Assembly (NCBI GenBank): GCA_900552115.1
Contig: URYP01000013.1
Coordinates: 1 to 32,471, forward strand
Source of the DNA: an uncultured Oscillospiraceae bacterium
Lineage (GTDB): Bacteria; Bacillota; Clostridia; Oscillospirales; Acutalibacteraceae
Length of the DNA stretch: 32,471 bases
Direction: 5' to 3'
Shown here: one piece after another, positions 26,701-32,442 of the stretch
Position numbering within the stretch: position 1 is the stretch's first letter
Layout of the letters: each line of letters opens with the position of its first letter
The notes under the pieces: generated by a model
Database searches by the model: none
Told to the model about the DNA's origin: nothing
What the model saw: the letters and a program-made list of their open reading frames with translations, nothing else
Position numbers and translations under genes: made by a program

Positions 26701-26840
26701 GCCTGAACCTGGACAAAGGCCGCCATGAAATTCGTCTCACCTATCGCACGCCTTATTTGAATGTTGGTCTCATCGCCTGCGGTACCGGTCTTCTCATTTG
26801 GTTGGGAATCGCCCTGTATCATCGCCGGCGCAAAAACTAA
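23715..26840 (+). CDS. YfhO-like multipass membrane glycosyltransferase-type protein
   Basis: A 1041-residue protein with about a dozen or more hydrophobic helices in the first 600 residues, a mainly extracytoplasmic beta-rich region (about 620-1005), and a last helix near 1015-1035 followed by RRRKN. The segment with WSTDGTKQH, FSIGMGSDVL and the C-terminal FSDGWKAYVDG is typical of the YfhO family. YfhO members have a GT-C-like fold, and in Bacillus one is linked to sugar decoration of lipoteichoic acid. The exact acceptor here is unknown. A hydrophobic block of about 150 residues precedes the usual YfhO core. I choose the TTG at 23715 because GGGAGGA lies six bases upstream. The frame's earlier TTG at 23673 would precede the transcription start. 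Flanked by its own promoter and terminator, it is a single-gene unit. Confidence 0.85.
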   Translation: MPTSAESRRLTIANGGLFLIINSILFIVMTRISGRTSVVLHSISCCIALLAVAVVSLLFRSGPLKKRAAEAAASASQWFIAPVIWQIAIYMLLDTFGVTQRLYGVRGGKALALATLIALPIWIWTSVVLNRPQEYHARRRLAESLSGFNQRHPRTTYYILYTLLFLLMCLGVFFWFYKTDRTFVWSTDGTKQHFNALIYWGEYLRNFFKSLLFDHTVSLPLWDFSIGMGSDVLTTLHYYVIGDPLTLLSVFVPSAYSEYLYVFLILLRFYLAGLAFSMYCRKMKINRFGSLCGSFVYIFCSFALFGGIRHPYFINPLIYFPILLISIEKIYEGHKPHLFIGMVALSAISNFYFFYMLTIFIFLYALIRFFSIYRERRLYHFGCSLGKFTGYFLVGVLIASLIFIPVVMQVLTTGRMQAEHAIPLLYSDEYYETFLSKWIIAWNVGYWDFLGFAPIAVLAILFLFIQRKFGTELKIALVCGSVFMLFPVFGYILHGFSYISNRWGWALGFVVALTVATMIPRLLSMTRKQGIITGIICLLYLASYLGIKEKTDNQSFFQLQYVILILFFLISLSWLYLRKHKITSFLTKRVVQSVILLLTCVSIVLQGSFLYTSNDNRYLNQFTKVKGATKLLNQNAANDVASINDTSFYRYEEPSTGQSLKNASLGQSFGSTSYYYSIANPSLGKYFNEMYSPYELDYNYDDLDGRTMPLALASVKYLVQKNRPGQTVPYGYYFIKNGADGRRIYQSDNALPFSYTYDSCIRRADYDKLSFIKKQQAMMQSVVVDDNVSMTQSAITYTDFEVPIKVLKYHNLTYKDGQIIATKSNASITLSLSGILNKETYLSLENIHFTGKKKSTEYETPTSSKIIFRYSGNKKECLLASPGYSWYMGKHDYAINLGYMDTNSQEVKITFQRPGVYTFDAIKGICQPMDGLEARVDALKEDTLQNVSFGTNSVTGSINLDQAKLLVLSIPFSDGWKAYVDGQETEILRVNTAYSGLNLDKGRHEIRLTYRTPYLNVGLIACGTGLLIWLGIALYHRRRKN

Positions 26841-26843
26841 ATC

Positions 26844-26890
26844 TTATAAAAAGCGTCTGTTTCGTCATTTGAAACAGACGCTTTTTATAA
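26844..26890. terminator. Intrinsic terminator after the YfhO-like gene
   Basis: A perfect 20-bp stem (26844-26863 with 26871-26890; core AGCGTCTGTTTC/GAAACAGACGCT) has a 7-base loop and ends in CTTTTTATAA. It starts 3 bases past the stop. Confidence 0.93.
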
Positions 26891-26905
26891 CGGTACGCCC
26901 GGTGA

Positions 26906-26932
26906 ACACGGCGCTTACATCCGTCATATACT
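26906..26932 (+). promoter_or_regulatory. Possible sporulation sigma-E/K promoter of the collagen-like gene
   Basis: CATATACT (26925-26932) differs by one base from the sigma-E -10 CATACANT and is close to the sigma-K CATANNNTA. An AC at 26906-26907 is 17 bases upstream, as in sigma-K promoters. No sigma-A promoter is visible between the YfhO terminator and this gene. The evidence is weak and motif-based. Confidence 0.3.
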
Positions 26933-26979
26933 GTGAGTGCGGATAGAAGCCTACCGTAATAAGAAAGGAGGAACTGCAT

Positions 26980-28347
26980 TTGAGACATTTCTTTAATAGT
27001 CCTAATGCTAATTATAATCGCGGCAATTCCAATTTAGATTCCGATTTTGCCCCGGACGCTGTCTGCGGCTGTACACCTCCGCCTGACGACTGCTGCTGCC
27101 CATGCCCCACTCGCGGCCCTACAGGCCCCACCGGACCACAGGGTATCCGTGGTCGGGACGGCTGTCCCGGGCCAACCGGAGCAACAGGACCTCAAGGAAT
27201 ACCCGGGCCTGACGGACGGATCGGCCCCACCGGTCCCACCGGGCCTATGGGGATTCCCGGATTGACAGGTGCCACAGGACCGACCGGCGCCACAGGGCCA
27301 ATTGGTCTTACCGGTGCCACAGGGCCGACAGGACCCACTGGTTTGACCGGTGCTACCGGGCCCACGGGACCCACGGGGCCGCTGGGGCTCACAGGCGCGA
27401 CCGGACCCACGGGTTCGACCGGCGCTACAGGCGCTACCGGACCCACAGGCCCGCTGGGACTCACAGGCGCAACTGGCCCCACGGGTTCGACCGGCGCTAC
27501 AGGCGCTACCGGGCCCACAGGACCCACAGGGCCGCTGGGACTTACCGGCGCGACTGGACCCACCGGGCCAACCGGCTCAGTGGGAGCGGCGGGAGTTACC
27601 GGACCGACAGGACCCACCGGCCCGATCGGTCTTACCGGTGCAACTGGTGCGACAGGGCCTACGGGACCGACCGGCGCCACAGGGCCAATTGGTCTTACCG
27701 GTGCGACGGGGGCCACTGGCCCGACCGGACCCACCGGTGCTGCCGGAGGCATAGGTGCGACTGGACCTACTGGGCCTACAGGACCAACGGGGCCAACCGG
27801 CCCGGCAGCTACCATCAATATCGGCACCGTTACAACGGGTGATCCCGGAACGCCCGTGGAAATTACCAATTCCGGAGACGAGTATAACGCCGTCTTTGAT
27901 TTTACAATTCCACGCGGGGAGCCGGGCGGCGGCGGTATCGAATCTCTAGCAGTAGTCGATACGGCAGCAAAGCCCTTTACCGCACCTGGCCCGATTGTTT
28001 TTACCGATCCTGCGCTGGTTGCCGACGCCCCCTTCACCTACACTCCCGGCAACGCGATCATCGATATCAATCAGCCGGGCGTGTATCAGGCTATTTTCCA
28101 CTGTACCGTCGAGGTCAATCCCGGCACAACCATCCCTTCGCAAATACTGATACAGCTTTATCGCAGCGGCACGCCGCTGGCAGGTTCTGCAACACGGCAT
28201 ACGTTTACCGCTTCCGGAGAGGTGGCCAATGTGACACTATCCACCCCATTCGACGTCACCAGCATACCCGCACAGCTGGAAGTATACGTGGAAGAAGCCG
28301 GTTATACCATCACGGATAGTTCCCTCACCATCCTGCGCCTGTCCTGA
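26980..28347 (+). CDS. Collagen-like surface or spore protein
   Basis: A 455-residue protein in three parts. The N-terminus (1-45) has no signal peptide, is Asn-rich, then has a Cys cluster (CGC, CCCPC) that could crosslink it. Residues 46 to about 276 are roughly 75 Gly-X-Y triplets, mostly GPT and GAT with recurring GPLGLTGATGPTG modules. The C-terminal domain begins with the IP-RG-PGGG motif common after clostridial collagen repeats and continues as a beta-rich domain like the BclA trimerisation head. The many Thr residues in the Y position are likely O-glycosylation sites, as in BclA (family knowledge plus inference). The start is TTG, with AAAGGAGG 8 bases upstream. The glycosyltransferase gene follows within 95 bp. 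Exosporium or coat localisation is plausible but unproven. Confidence 0.88.
   Translation: MRHFFNSPNANYNRGNSNLDSDFAPDAVCGCTPPPDDCCCPCPTRGPTGPTGPQGIRGRDGCPGPTGATGPQGIPGPDGRIGPTGPTGPMGIPGLTGATGPTGATGPIGLTGATGPTGPTGLTGATGPTGPTGPLGLTGATGPTGSTGATGATGPTGPLGLTGATGPTGSTGATGATGPTGPTGPLGLTGATGPTGPTGSVGAAGVTGPTGPTGPIGLTGATGATGPTGPTGATGPIGLTGATGATGPTGPTGAAGGIGATGPTGPTGPTGPTGPAATINIGTVTTGDPGTPVEITNSGDEYNAVFDFTIPRGEPGGGGIESLAVVDTAAKPFTAPGPIVFTDPALVADAPFTYTPGNAIIDINQPGVYQAIFHCTVEVNPGTTIPSQILIQLYRSGTPLAGSATRHTFTASGEVANVTLSTPFDVTSIPAQLEVYVEEAGYTITDSSLTILRLS
27115..27810 (+). repeat. Gly-X-Thr coding repeats
   Basis: A degenerate nine-base repeat (GGN-NCN-ACN) codes for collagen triplets, with larger near-identical blocks. 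A module encoding GLTGATGPTGSTGATGATG occurs twice, at about 27390 and 27450. The blocks differ at the third base, so they are not recent perfect copies, but length variation by slippage is expected. Confidence 0.85.
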
Positions 28348-28380
28348 ACGGCAAAAGGCACCCCAAACCGCTAGCAGGGT

Positions 28381-28415
28381 CAAAGACGCCTTTCTATGAA
28401 AGAAAGGCGTCTTTG
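28381..28415. terminator. Intrinsic terminator after the collagen-like gene
   Basis: A 14-bp perfect stem (CAAAGACGCCTTTC with GAAAGGCGTCTTTG) with a 7-base loop lies 33 bases past the stop. The T-run lies partly in the stem and only a CTCTGATTATT tail follows, so some read-through into the glycosyltransferase gene at 28442 is possible. Confidence 0.75.
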
Positions 28416-28441
28416 CTCTGATTATTGGAAAGGAGATCTTT

Positions 28442-29539
28442 ATGGCCCGCGTATGTGTATATGCAATTTGCAAAAACGAAGAAGCCTTTGTCGACCGTTG
28501 GATGGATTCTATGTCTGAAGCGGACGAGGTGGTTGTGCTGGATACCGGATCGGAGGACGATACGGTAAAACGCCTGAAAAGGCGGGGCGCGCATGTTACC
28601 GTAGAGACGATTCACCCCTGGCGTTTCGATGTAGCCCGCAACCGTTCCCTCGATTTGGTACCTGCAAATACCGATATCTGCGTGTGTACCGATCTCGATG
28701 AGGTATTTCATCCCGGATGGAGGGAATTGGTGGAAAAGACATGGGATCAGGGTGCCCGTCAGATCCGCTACCGGTATACCTGGAGCTTTAATCCGGACGG
28801 CTCTGAGGGTTATGTTTTCTGGATCGATAAGATCCATATGCGCCATGATTTCCAGTGGGTCAACCCCGTACATGAGGTAATCACGTATGTGGGAGAGGGC
28901 GTATGTCCCTCTGCGTTCGCTGAAGGCGTTCAGCTTGATCATCATCCGGATTCCACCAAATCGCGGGGACAATACCTGCCCCTGTTGGAACTGGCTGTCA
29001 GCGAAAATCCTCACAACGACCGCAATATGCATTATCTCGGACGGGAATATATGTTTTATGGGGATTGGCCTCACTGCATTGACACACTGCGCCAGCACCT
29101 GGCGATGCCGGAGGCTACCTGGCGGGACGAACGCTGCGCCTCCATGCGTTTTATGGCACGTGCTTATGCCGCCCTGGGGGACAACGCTGCCGCCATGGAA
29201 TGGCACCTCAAGTCGCTGGGGGAAGCTCCCTATCTGCGGGAACCGTGGCTGGATTTTGCCCTTTTCCTATACCGCATGGAAAATTGGCCCGGAGTCCTGT
29301 TCACGACCGGGCAGGCTTTGACCATTACCGAGCGGCCTCGCACCTATATCACCGAGGCCGATTCCTGGGGCAGTCTGCCATACGATCTGTCCGCACTGGG
29401 CTATTATCATTTGGGACAATACAAATTGGCGATGCAACAGGTTGAGCGCGCCATTGCACTGGCGCCCTATGACGAACGGCTGCGCGGTAACAGGCTCGCT
29501 ATTTTAAAGGCTATGGAACCGGCTAAAGAAGAATCTTGA
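28442..29539 (+). CDS. GT2 family glycosyltransferase with helical-repeat (TPR-like) tail
   Basis: A 365-residue soluble enzyme that should transfer a sugar from a nucleotide donor to a protein or glycan. The GT-A fold signs are AICKNEEAFVDRW at the N-terminus, VLDTGSEDDT (33-41), WRFDVARNRSL (60-70) and the metal-binding DLD at 84-86 (CTDLDEVFHPGW). The C-terminal half (about 190-365) has paired helices of TPR type (ASMRFMARAYAALGDNAAAM; LSALGYYHLGQYKLAMQQVE). Such tails often bind protein substrates. The ATG has AAAGGAG six bases upstream. It directly follows the collagen-like gene on the same strand, so the Thr-rich repeats are a natural candidate substrate (inference). No separate promoter is evident, so it may depend on read-through. 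Confidence 0.88.
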   Translation: MARVCVYAICKNEEAFVDRWMDSMSEADEVVVLDTGSEDDTVKRLKRRGAHVTVETIHPWRFDVARNRSLDLVPANTDICVCTDLDEVFHPGWRELVEKTWDQGARQIRYRYTWSFNPDGSEGYVFWIDKIHMRHDFQWVNPVHEVITYVGEGVCPSAFAEGVQLDHHPDSTKSRGQYLPLLELAVSENPHNDRNMHYLGREYMFYGDWPHCIDTLRQHLAMPEATWRDERCASMRFMARAYAALGDNAAAMEWHLKSLGEAPYLREPWLDFALFLYRMENWPGVLFTTGQALTITERPRTYITEADSWGSLPYDLSALGYYHLGQYKLAMQQVERAIALAPYDERLRGNRLAILKAMEPAKEES

Positions 29540-29552
29540 TTCACAACACGAT

Positions 29553-29586
29553 AAAAAAGACGGTACATACGTGTACCGTCTTTTTT
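29553..29586. terminator. Bidirectional terminator shared by the glycosyltransferase and tRNA-Asp genes
   Basis: A perfect palindrome with 15-bp arms (AAAAAAGACGGTACA with TGTACCGTCTTTTTT) and loop TACG. It lies 13 bases past the glycosyltransferase stop. On the minus strand it abuts the CCA end of the tRNA, whose last A is the first base of the hairpin's A-run. Confidence 0.93.
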
Positions 29587-29662
29587 GGCGACCCGGAACG
29601 GGCTCGAACCGTCGACCTCTAGCGTGACAGGCTAGCGTTCTAACCAGCTGAACTACCGGGCC
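29586..29662 (-). tRNA. tRNA-Asp (GTC)
   Basis: A complete cloverleaf on the minus strand. The acceptor is GGCCCGG with CCGGGTC, the D arm AGTTCAGCTGGTTAGAA, and the anticodon stem-loop CTAGCCTGTCACGCTAG with anticodon GTC. The T arm contains GGTTCGAGCCC. Discriminator G73 and an encoded CCA follow. It is a single tRNA, not in a cluster. Confidence 0.97.
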
Positions 29663-29689
29663 ATTTTTAAAGCAGGGACAACGCTGTAT

Positions 29690-29718
29690 ATTATACCGAT
29701 TGTGCTCCCTCTTGTCAA
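29690..29718 (-). promoter_or_regulatory. Consensus promoter of tRNA-Asp
   Basis: On the minus strand TTGACA (29718-29713), exactly 17 bases, TATAAT (29695-29690), about 20 bases before the tRNA 5' end. The match to the sigma-A consensus is perfect, as expected for a strong stable-RNA promoter. Confidence 0.92.
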
Positions 29719-29755
29719 GTTTTTTTCCCATTTTTCTTGTTGATTTTTATTCACC

Positions 29756-29792
29756 GGCGGCAAACCGGCTAACGGGTGGGCGCTTTGCCGCC
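29756..29792. repeat. GC-rich inverted repeat upstream of the arsR promoter
   Basis: GGCGGCAAA (29756-29764) and TTTGCCGCC (29784-29792) are perfect 9-bp inverted arms around a 19-base centre. No T-run follows on either strand. It ends 7 bases before the -35 of the arsR operon, so it could be a regulatory site. Confidence 0.6.
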
Positions 29793-29798
29793 GAGCCC

Positions 29799-29827
29799 TT
29801 GACTTTGCGTCTATTAGTGATTATACT
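29799..29827 (+). promoter_or_regulatory. Promoter of the arsR / pseudo-ATPase operon
   Basis: TTGACT (29799-29804), exactly 17 bases, TATACT (29822-29827). The start point would fall in the palindrome at 29827-29856. This is a strong basal promoter under negative control. Confidence 0.82.
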
Positions 29828-29856
29828 TAACATATGAGTATAAATTCATACGTTTA
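29827..29856. promoter_or_regulatory. ArsR-type operator
   Basis: TATGA (29833-29837) and TCATA (29846-29850) are inverted around 8 bases. The flanks continue the symmetry as TTAAC on the left and GTTTAA on the right. Such AT-rich TATGA-N8-TCATA elements over the start site are typical of ArsR/SmtB metal regulators. Confidence 0.7.
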
Positions 29857-29872
29857 ACATGGAGGACAGATT

Positions 29873-30208
29873 ATGGAAACCAAGCGGCGTCAAGCGGAGA
29901 AGCCGGGGCACGCCGTCCCGGAGCAGGAGGAATTTTACACCCTGTCGGAAGTGTTCAAAGTGTTTGGCGACCCAACCCGGCTGCGGCTTCTCTGGGCGCT
30001 GTGTGAAGGCGACCGGTGCGTCAGCGAGCTGTCGGACAAACTGGGGATGGGCCAATCGGCGATTTCCCATCAGCTGCGCCTGCTGCGGCAGGCCCGGCTT
30101 GTCCGTTTTCACCGGGAGGGTAAAACGTCGGTTTATTCTCTGGACGACGATCATGTTCGGCTGATATTTGAACTGGGGCTGTCCCATATCCGGGAGGAAG
30201 GAGGCTGA
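29873..30208 (+). CDS. ArsR/SmtB family metal-responsive repressor
   Basis: A 111-residue winged-helix repressor that should release DNA on binding a metal ion. Family signature: VFKVFGDPTRLRLLWALCEG at about 28-46, recognition helix QSAISHQLRLLRQARLV at 61-77, and beta-wing REGKTSVYSL. In the last helix D92, H94, H105 and E108 keep the D-x-H-x10-H-x2-x spacing of the alpha5 zinc site of CzrA/SmtB, with Glu for the final His. The alpha3 ELCVCDL cysteine motif is not present; C44 and C49 lie nearby (LCEGDRCVSEL). Zinc or cobalt is a likelier inducer than arsenic. The ATG has GGAGG seven bases upstream. The gene ends 4 bases before the ATPase relative, so they form one transcript controlled by the operator at 29827-29856. 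Confidence 0.92.
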   Translation: METKRRQAEKPGHAVPEQEEFYTLSEVFKVFGDPTRLRLLWALCEGDRCVSELSDKLGMGQSAISHQLRLLRQARLVRFHREGKTSVYSLDDDHVRLIFELGLSHIREEGG

Positions 30209-30212
30209 TCCC

Positions 30213-31940
30213 ATGCCCCGCTATACCTATATTATCCGCGGACTTTCAAGCCTGGACAGCGTTCTGCGTGTCCGGCATGGAATCCTCTCCCTGCAGGATA
30301 CGTCAAAGGTGGTCTGGATGTTTCCTGGAATTCTCACTATATCCACAGCGGGCGCGGATCCGCAGGCGTATGTAGCCACTCTGTGCCGCCGGGAAAATCC
30401 GGAGGTACGTGTGACAGCGGTTTCTACCGGTTATCGGTGTGTTTTTCCGGCCCTGTGGGCGGGAGGATTACTGTTATGGCTGGCCGGGGTTCTGCTGCCC
30501 GTTCCCTTTTGGGCTTCGCTGCTGTTATCTGCCCTTTCCGCGGGCGCGGCGCTGCCTGCTATCGCCGGGAGCGCCGCTGTCTGGACCGGGACGGTGAAAT
30601 CTGTCCCGGTACTGCCGCTTATCTGGATATGTCTGTCGTTTTTGGTCGGATACGCGCAGGAAGGCGCCCTGGCGGCGCTGATATATGCCGCCGGGCTGGC
30701 CCTGTTTTTCCAGCTGGCCCTGCGGCAGGACCAGCGCCATGTTCCCGACATGACAGATTCCCCCAGCAGCCGTTCTCAGCGGGCAGCCCGCCGCTTTTCC
30801 AGGCTGTATACGGTCATCGTACTGGTGCTGGGCATTGCCGTTTCAGCACTGGTTCCCTTGATGGAGGAGCAGACGCTGCCGGTATGGCTCTATCGGGCCT
30901 TGTCCCTGCTGGTGCTGGCTCAAAGCGGTTTGTGGCCGCTGTGTGTCACACGGCAGCTGCGGGCCGGCCGCCGTGAGGCAGCGGAGCACGGCGCCTCATT
31001 GAAGGACAACCGCTGTGTTGAGGTGCTGGCCGAAACCGGCAGTGTAGCCTTTGACAAGCTGGGGACACTGACCGAGCCGACACTATATGTCACCTCCCTG
31101 CACACCCTGCCGGACGTCAGCGCGGATATGTGCGTGGGACTGGCCTCCCTGCTGGAATCACACGTGCAACACCCGGTGGCGCGAGCCATTGTCGAGCATG
31201 CCCGGCGAGTTGGCGTCCAGCAGACGGACCGTGCGGAGGTCACCGATATTGCGGTGGTACCGGCCATGGGGGTAACCGCGCGGATGGACGGCCGGATGCT
31301 GCTCTGCGGCAGCCGGCATCTGCTGGACAGCTATGATCTGGTAGCGGAAAACCTGCCGGAAGCGGCGGTTTATCTGGCGATCGACGACCGGGTGATTGCC
31401 GCCTTCGATATTGCCGGTCCCCTACGGGGCGACGCCGTGCAGGCCATCGAGGCTTTAAAGCAGGAAGGGATCCACCACCTGACCATGCTGACCGGCGACC
31501 AGCCGACGGCGGCGGAAAAGACCGCCGTTCAGGTAGGGCTGAGCGAGGTATACGCCGGCCTGCTGCCCGAAAGCAAGCTGTCCGCCCTGCGCAAGCTACA
31601 AAAGCGCTACTCTCCCGCCCTGTTTGTGGGCAGCGGCTTGTACGATATCCCGGCCATGACACAGGCGGACGCCGGCGTCGCTCTTGGTTCCGCCCCTCCT
31701 GAAGTGCAAAACGCCGCCGACATCCTGCTCACTACCGACGAGCTGGCCACTCTTCCCCGCGCGGTGGCGTTGTGCCGCGGTGTCACCACACGCCTGCGGT
31801 GGAAAGGCCGCGTGGGACTCGCGGTCAAAGCGGCTGCCGTTCTCCTTGTCCTGACCGGCCTCCTCCCCTTGTGGGGCGCTGTCCTGGTAGAAACCGGGCT
31901 GGCCGTATTATCGTTGTTCGGGACGGGGAGCCGGCGATAA
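30213..31940 (+). CDS. Degenerate P1B-type ATPase (pseudo-ATPase) lacking the actuator domain
   Basis: A 575-residue membrane protein. It resembles CadA/ZntA-type Zn/Cd pumps but lacks what they need to pump. An HMA-like fold at 1-70 lacks CxxC (GLSSLDSVL instead). Helices occupy about 77-170. Only some 27 residues (170-197) link to the next pair (197-245), where the actuator domain of over 100 residues with its TGE motif should be. The CPC of the sixth helix is replaced by SGLWPLC. The phosphorylation motif is DKLGTLTEP (D281) rather than DKTGTLT. HP (320-321) and TGD (427-429) remain. The hinge GDGxND is GSGLYD (473-478). Two final helices (about 531-571) carry E560 where an Asp is usual. 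I start at ATG 30213 (MPRYTYI), with AAGGAGG nine bases upstream. The frame is intact and codon use is normal, so it is probably a functional non-pump, cotranscribed with arsR. Confidence 0.85.
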   Translation: MPRYTYIIRGLSSLDSVLRVRHGILSLQDTSKVVWMFPGILTISTAGADPQAYVATLCRRENPEVRVTAVSTGYRCVFPALWAGGLLLWLAGVLLPVPFWASLLLSALSAGAALPAIAGSAAVWTGTVKSVPVLPLIWICLSFLVGYAQEGALAALIYAAGLALFFQLALRQDQRHVPDMTDSPSSRSQRAARRFSRLYTVIVLVLGIAVSALVPLMEEQTLPVWLYRALSLLVLAQSGLWPLCVTRQLRAGRREAAEHGASLKDNRCVEVLAETGSVAFDKLGTLTEPTLYVTSLHTLPDVSADMCVGLASLLESHVQHPVARAIVEHARRVGVQQTDRAEVTDIAVVPAMGVTARMDGRMLLCGSRHLLDSYDLVAENLPEAAVYLAIDDRVIAAFDIAGPLRGDAVQAIEALKQEGIHHLTMLTGDQPTAAEKTAVQVGLSEVYAGLLPESKLSALRKLQKRYSPALFVGSGLYDIPAMTQADAGVALGSAPPEVQNAADILLTTDELATLPRAVALCRGVTTRLRWKGRVGLAVKAAAVLLVLTGLLPLWGAVLVETGLAVLSLFGTGSRR

Positions 31941-31957
31941 GACACTGTACGATGCCA

Positions 31958-32119
31958 CTATGGTTCCTCCCAAAAGGAACAGGCCTGGTCATCCGCATAC
32001 CGTTTTTTCAGGCGTGGATTGCCACAGTGGCCGTAGAGCAGCGCCGCATACCGCCCCCGCGCGTGTTTCGTATAGTGAAGCCGGAAGTATTGGCAGGTTT
32101 TACAGATGTTATTTTCCAT
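31958..32119 (-). CDS. Small four-cysteine protein
   Basis: A 53-residue protein with C6-x2-C9, C32 and C47, plus H15, H19 and H31 (CKTCQYF; HYTKHARGRY; YGHCGNPRLKKR; ACSFW). The spacing suggests a zinc-stabilised mini-domain. I do not know its function. The ATG at 32119 has GGGGGG about six bases upstream. A longer in-frame start exists but would run through both 14-bp operators. It converges on the pseudo-ATPase gene, with only 17 bp between the stops, and is divergent from the XRE gene. The two operators upstream imply control by that XRE protein. Confidence 0.65.
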   Translation of the reverse strand: MENNICKTCQYFRLHYTKHARGRYAALLYGHCGNPRLKKRYADDQACSFWEEP

Positions 32120-32139
32120 GGTTACCCCCCTTATTGTGT

Positions 32140-32153
32140 ACACCATTCGGTGT
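32140..32153. promoter_or_regulatory. Operator palindrome, copy 1
   Basis: ACACCATTCGGTGT, a 5-4-5 inverted repeat, identical to the copy at 32171. It lies between a possible minus-strand -35 (TTGCGC, 32163-32158) and the start region of the small Cys-protein gene. Confidence 0.75.
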
Positions 32154-32170
32154 TTTGCGCAACCGCCATA

Positions 32171-32184
32171 ACACCATTCGGTGT
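32171..32184. promoter_or_regulatory. Operator palindrome, copy 2
   Basis: A second identical ACACCATTCGGTGT begins 31 bp after the first (about three helical turns), so both face the same side of the DNA. It covers the region where the -35 of the XRE gene should be, whose -10 TATAAT is at 32206-32211. Confidence 0.75.
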
Positions 32185-32205
32185 CTGATGTCAATAGGAA
32201 ATTAT

Positions 32206-32211
32206 TATAAT
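32206..32211 (+). promoter_or_regulatory. -10 box of the small XRE gene
   Basis: TATAAT lies 16 bases before the start ATG. No good -35 is visible (TGTCTG or GTCTGA at 17-18 bases). The expected -35 region is overlapped by the second operator palindrome. Confidence 0.5.
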
Positions 32212-32226
32212 TGGGGAGAAAATAAT

Positions 32227-32442
32227 ATGCTTTATAATCGTATCCGAGATTTAAGAAAAGATTGTGATTTAACTCAAAAAGAAATTGCTGAAATTCTTCA
32301 TATGCACAAAACTACTTACACCAGGTACGAAACCGGTGAAAGGGAAATCCCGTTGTCCGTCGCTATATTGTTGGCAAAGCATTATCAAGTCAGTTTGGAT
32401 TATCTGGCCGGACTAACCAATAACAGAATAATGAGAAAGTAA
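32227..32442 (+). CDS. Small XRE family repressor
   Basis: A 71-residue protein that is essentially one Cro/cI-type helix-turn-helix domain (LYNRIRDLRKDCDLTQKEIA; MHKTTYTRYETGEREIPLSV; YQVSLDYLAGLTN). Its size matches minimal phage- or plasmid-type XRE repressors. The ATG has GGGGAG 8 bases upstream. Its codons are AT-rich compared with the GC-rich ATPase gene before it, which hints at a different origin. The twin palindromes between it and the divergent Cys-protein gene are its most likely binding sites, giving control of both genes. Confidence 0.88.
   Translation: MLYNRIRDLRKDCDLTQKEIAEILHMHKTTYTRYETGEREIPLSVAILLAKHYQVSLDYLAGLTNNRIMRK

Noticed and set aside
27115..27810. CRISPR-like or satellite repeat array
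   Set aside because: The repeats are in frame, code for collagen triplets, vary at third positions and have no unique spacers.
27192..28037. Long minus-strand open frame (281 codons of Pro-Val-Gly-Pro-Val-Ala)
   Set aside because: It is the antisense reading of the Gly-X-Thr repeats. The composition is forced by the nine-base repeat, and there is no ribosome binding site.
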